Assembly: GCA_020201275.1 (NCBI GenBank)
Contig: JAIVHB010000007.1
Coordinates: forward strand, 1 to 34,029
Reading direction: 5' to 3'
DNA: 34,029 nt
Source of the DNA: Rhodothermaceae bacterium
Lineage (GTDB): Bacteria > Bacteroidota > Rhodothermia > Balneolales > Cyclonatronaceae
Shown piece after piece: positions 31,897 to 34,029 of this stretch (the first letter of the stretch is position 1; the number at the start of each line of letters is the position of its first letter). The notes beneath the pieces were generated by a model. The model had not been told where the DNA came from, searched no databases, and worked only from the letters and a program-made list of their open reading frames with translations. The position numbers were made by a program, and so were the translations under genes.

Positions 31897-32961
31897 ATGA
31901 AAAGTGTATGTACACATCACTATCCGCAGATCGCCTATCGTAACAGCGAAAGGATGCTGTGGAACCCGGTTATGAAAAAACCGGCTGTAAACCTGCCCGA
32001 AGAGAGGGTCAGGCTCCGGTTTGTGGAAGCCCTGCTGCATGAAAGCACCGTCTCGCAGGCGCGTATCGCCACGGAAAAGGGCCTTTACCTCGGGGCTGAT
32101 CAGGCAGGGCGAACCGATATACTCTGCTATGACCGTACTGTTCAGCCGCTCCTGCTCGTCGAGTGCAAAAATGAAAAAATCAGGCTCGATGAGGCCGCTG
32201 CCTTGCAAATAGGGCGATATAATTACCAGATTCAGGCCCCGTTCATGGTGCTCACCAATGGTAGCGCAGACTACTGGTTCCGCCGCGACACACATTCCGT
32301 ACTCACCGGGCTCGATAATCCGCCCGAAAGCATCATCCCCGGAAATAAATCCACAACCCGCAATGCCGAATACTGGATGCAGCGCGGATTTTTGGGCCGC
32401 GAAACAGATAATGAGCTGCAAAACGGGCTGGTTGCAATGCTTGAAGGCTCCTTCGTAGCAGGAGGTGCCAATGCTGCTGTTGATGCCGGCGGTGCTGATG
32501 CTGCCAATAATGCCGGTGCCAATGCTTCTGGTACTGCCGATAATGCCGGTTCCAGTACTTCTGATGCTGCCGATACTGCCATTGCTGCTGATGTTCGATA
32601 CCTCAACATCCCGCCTTCAAAAAGCATCCCCGATCTTGCCCACTACTACCACATTCTGAGCTGGCCTGATGAAAAACTGAGCATCGGCACATCCTGCATA
32701 GCCACCCGACGGGGCGCAACCCTTATTGTGGCAGTGGCAGTGCAGAATGGTGAACCCCTGGCCCTTCTCGAAGTGAGGCCGTCGCTGATGGGGGAGAAGG
32801 GCAGGCCGAATGCGTTCATGCACGCACGTGAAACCGATGAGCACTTCGACATAACCGGAAAAACCGGCTGGACAATCAACCCTGACAATCCCGACGGGCT
32901 CAGGGATCTTGCTGAAATTACCAAAACGCTGCTCTCGCAGTACCAAATGCTTACACCATGA
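31897..32961 (+). CDS. HsdR_N-domain protein with low-complexity linker and unknown C-terminal domain
   Basis: This is a 354-residue protein. Residues 33-130 form the PD-(D/E)xK-type domain called type I restriction enzyme R N-terminal: PEERVRLRFVEALL, ADQAGRTDILCYDRTVQPLLLVECKNEK with Asp74, Glu89 and Lys91 as candidate catalytic residues, then AALQIGRYNYQIQAPFMVLTNG. Most such single-domain proteins in this group are about 150 residues and lack a helicase. Here the domain is followed by an A/G/N/D/S-rich linker (about 189-234, repeat-encoded) and a C-terminal region of about 120 residues (YLNIPPSKSIPDLAHYYHILSWPDEK... DLAEITKTLLSQYQMLTP) that I do not recognise. No hsdM or hsdS is nearby, so it is not part of a normal restriction system. 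The stop overlaps the next start by four bases (ATGA). Confidence 0.75.
   Translation: MKSVCTHHYPQIAYRNSERMLWNPVMKKPAVNLPEERVRLRFVEALLHESTVSQARIATEKGLYLGADQAGRTDILCYDRTVQPLLLVECKNEKIRLDEAAALQIGRYNYQIQAPFMVLTNGSADYWFRRDTHSVLTGLDNPPESIIPGNKSTTRNAEYWMQRGFLGRETDNELQNGLVAMLEGSFVAGGANAAVDAGGADAANNAGANASGTADNAGSSTSDAADTAIAADVRYLNIPPSKSIPDLAHYYHILSWPDEKLSIGTSCIATRRGATLIVAVAVQNGEPLALLEVRPSLMGEKGRPNAFMHARETDEHFDITGKTGWTINPDNPDGLRDLAEITKTLLSQYQMLTP
32461..32598 (+). repeat. Degenerate GCTGATGCTGCC-like repeat encoding an Ala/Asn/Gly linker
   Basis: The stretch is built from variants of AATGCC/GATGCT/GGTGCC triplet pairs and encodes a 46-residue low-complexity linker (GGANAAVDAGGADAANNAG and so on). The unit is a multiple of three, so length changes would keep the frame. 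Confidence 0.7.
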
Positions 32962-34029
32962 CCGATCAACACAGAAAGAAAATATTCAGTCTTTTCAAAG
33001 ACAAGGGGAGTGCACTGATTTACCTGAAAGGTGCCGATGTGGCGTACCGCTATGATACCGATTTTGAATACCCGTTCAGGCAGGAATCGAATTTTCTCTA
33101 TCTCACCGGTATTCAGGAACCCGGTTTTCATCTTGTTCTGGATCCGGAAAAGGAGGAATACCTGCTGTTCGTGCCCAAACGTGATGCCATGTTCGCGGTC
33201 TGGAACGGCATTGTGCGGTCTGCAGAGGATTACGCCCTGACCCTGAAACCCGACCAGATTTTCTTTGATGAAGACCTGTACGGTGAGATCAGTAAAAGAA
33301 GCCCCGAGAGCGTGCACTGCCTGAACGTTTCGCAGGCAGCAGTGATCGATGATATGGGGTTTCAGACCGAAACGGGCTGGCTGAAGGATGCGCTCGCATG
33401 GTGCCGGTGCCAGAAAACCGATCCCGAACTTGATATGCTGCGTAATGCCTCCAGGGTGGCATCCCAGGCCCATATTGCTGCGATGAAGGGGCTCAAACCG
33501 GGCATGTTCGAATATGAGATGAAAGCGCTCTACGAATTTGAAGTAGTGCGGCGCGGACTGGTGCACCATCCGTATAACGGCATCCACGGAAGCGGGGAAA
33601 ACAGTGCCATACTCCACTACACGGAATCGGCCAGAAGAATTGATGAGGGTGACCTCTACCTGATTGATGCCGGTGCAGAAAGCAACGGCTACGCAGCCGA
33701 CATCACCAGGACCTATCCTGCCGGCGGCAGATTTTCAGGTATTCAGGCCGCCATTTACGATACCGTGCTGATGGCGCTCAACAACTCGATAGAAATGGTG
33801 AAACCCGGTGTGGCCATGGAAGACATCCATCTTGCTGCCAGTCGTACCATTCTGGAAGGGCTTAAAGATACCGGGCTTGTTACCGGCGATACCGATACCC
33901 TGATGGAGAAAAATATCTTCGCCCTCTTCTTCCCACACGGACTGGGACATTTTCTGGGCCTCGACACCCACGACGTAGGCGGTTATCCCAAAGGGGTGAA
34001 GCGCATCGACCGGCCTGGTATCAGGTACC
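32958..34029 (+). CDS. Xaa-Pro aminopeptidase/prolidase of the M24 family, partial
   Basis: The frame is open from ATG 32958 to the window edge (357 residues, no stop). The N-terminal domain (about 1-150) includes YPFRQESNFLYLTGIQEPG. The pita-bread domain carries the metal ligands Asp237 (LYLIDAGAE), Asp248 (YAADITRTYP) and His331, within FFPHGLGHFLGLDTHDVGGYP, plus the supporting His327 and His338. The two glutamate ligands near the C-terminus, expected some 40-80 residues later, lie beyond the window. The HGLGHFLGLDTHDVGGYP..V.RID.PG segment is closest to prolidases and aminopeptidase P enzymes, which cut bonds involving proline. It is translationally coupled to the HsdR_N-domain gene by an ATGA overlap. 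Confidence 0.92.
   Translation, partial: MTDQHRKKIFSLFKDKGSALIYLKGADVAYRYDTDFEYPFRQESNFLYLTGIQEPGFHLVLDPEKEEYLLFVPKRDAMFAVWNGIVRSAEDYALTLKPDQIFFDEDLYGEISKRSPESVHCLNVSQAAVIDDMGFQTETGWLKDALAWCRCQKTDPELDMLRNASRVASQAHIAAMKGLKPGMFEYEMKALYEFEVVRRGLVHHPYNGIHGSGENSAILHYTESARRIDEGDLYLIDAGAESNGYAADITRTYPAGGRFSGIQAAIYDTVLMALNNSIEMVKPGVAMEDIHLAASRTILEGLKDTGLVTGDTDTLMEKNIFALFFPHGLGHFLGLDTHDVGGYPKGVKRIDRPGIRY

Overview
The window looks like a chromosomal segment from a Gram-negative member of the Bacteroidota/Balneolota/Rhodothermota (FCB) group, most likely Balneolota. The evidence is a SecA of 1122 residues with the long insertions usual in this group, promoters that fit the Bacteroidota -7 element TAnnTTTG, many lipoproteins with a lipobox cysteine, weak Shine-Dalgarno sequences, and a two-AP2-domain protein of a kind I associate with this group. 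The phylum call is inference; no rRNA gene is present. Base composition looks moderate (roughly half GC) except for a few AT-rich intergenic stretches. No rRNA, tRNA, CRISPR array, transposase or phage module was seen.

Layout. 1-330: the 5' part of a small membrane protein on the minus strand. 440-2871: aspartyl-tRNA synthetase (aspS) and a DUF429 nuclease-like gene, both broken by an out-of-frame internal loss of sequence. 3005-5318: divergent sthA-type transhydrogenase and Mn superoxide dismutase. 5389-8561: a lipoprotein, a bacilliredoxin and an MscS channel. 8772-12539: a minus-strand group of an Fe-S-type Rrf2 regulator with an upstream palindrome, an exported isoaspartyl methyltransferase and a membrane-embedded spermidine-synthase-like protein carrying a repeat-encoded linker. 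12812-17614: a secreted M3 oligopeptidase, a PrcB-like lipoprotein, a DUF1569 protein, a membrane-anchored protein of unknown function and a DUF2459 lipoprotein. 18002-18499: the AP2 protein behind a long AT-rich leader. 18583-21390: PEP carboxylase. 21571-21979: a 29-copy heptanucleotide array abutting a decapitated DUF4405 membrane gene. 21964-23508: an AbgT-family transporter. 23923-25628: a ureohydrolase and, converging on it, a polyphosphate-glucokinase-like ROK kinase. 25636-34029: secA, divergent from rpmH-rnpA-yidD-yidC, then an HsdR_N-domain protein and the start of a prolidase.

How the genes fit together. secA, yidD and yidC are the protein export and insertion machinery, placed next to the classic rpmH-rnpA pair. 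sodA, sthA and the bacilliredoxin belong to oxidative stress and redox balance. The exported methyltransferase, M3 peptidase and lipoproteins are envelope functions. ppc, the polyphosphate-glucokinase-like protein and the ureohydrolase are central carbon and nitrogen metabolism.

The most interesting features are the AP2 protein, the heptamer array with its truncated neighbour, a dispersed hairpin repeat used as a terminator, the palindrome at the Rrf2 gene, an orphan minus-strand terminator that may end a small RNA, and two proteins with repeat-encoded linkers. The window is unusually rich in signs of slippage and short deletion, some of which could be assembly errors.
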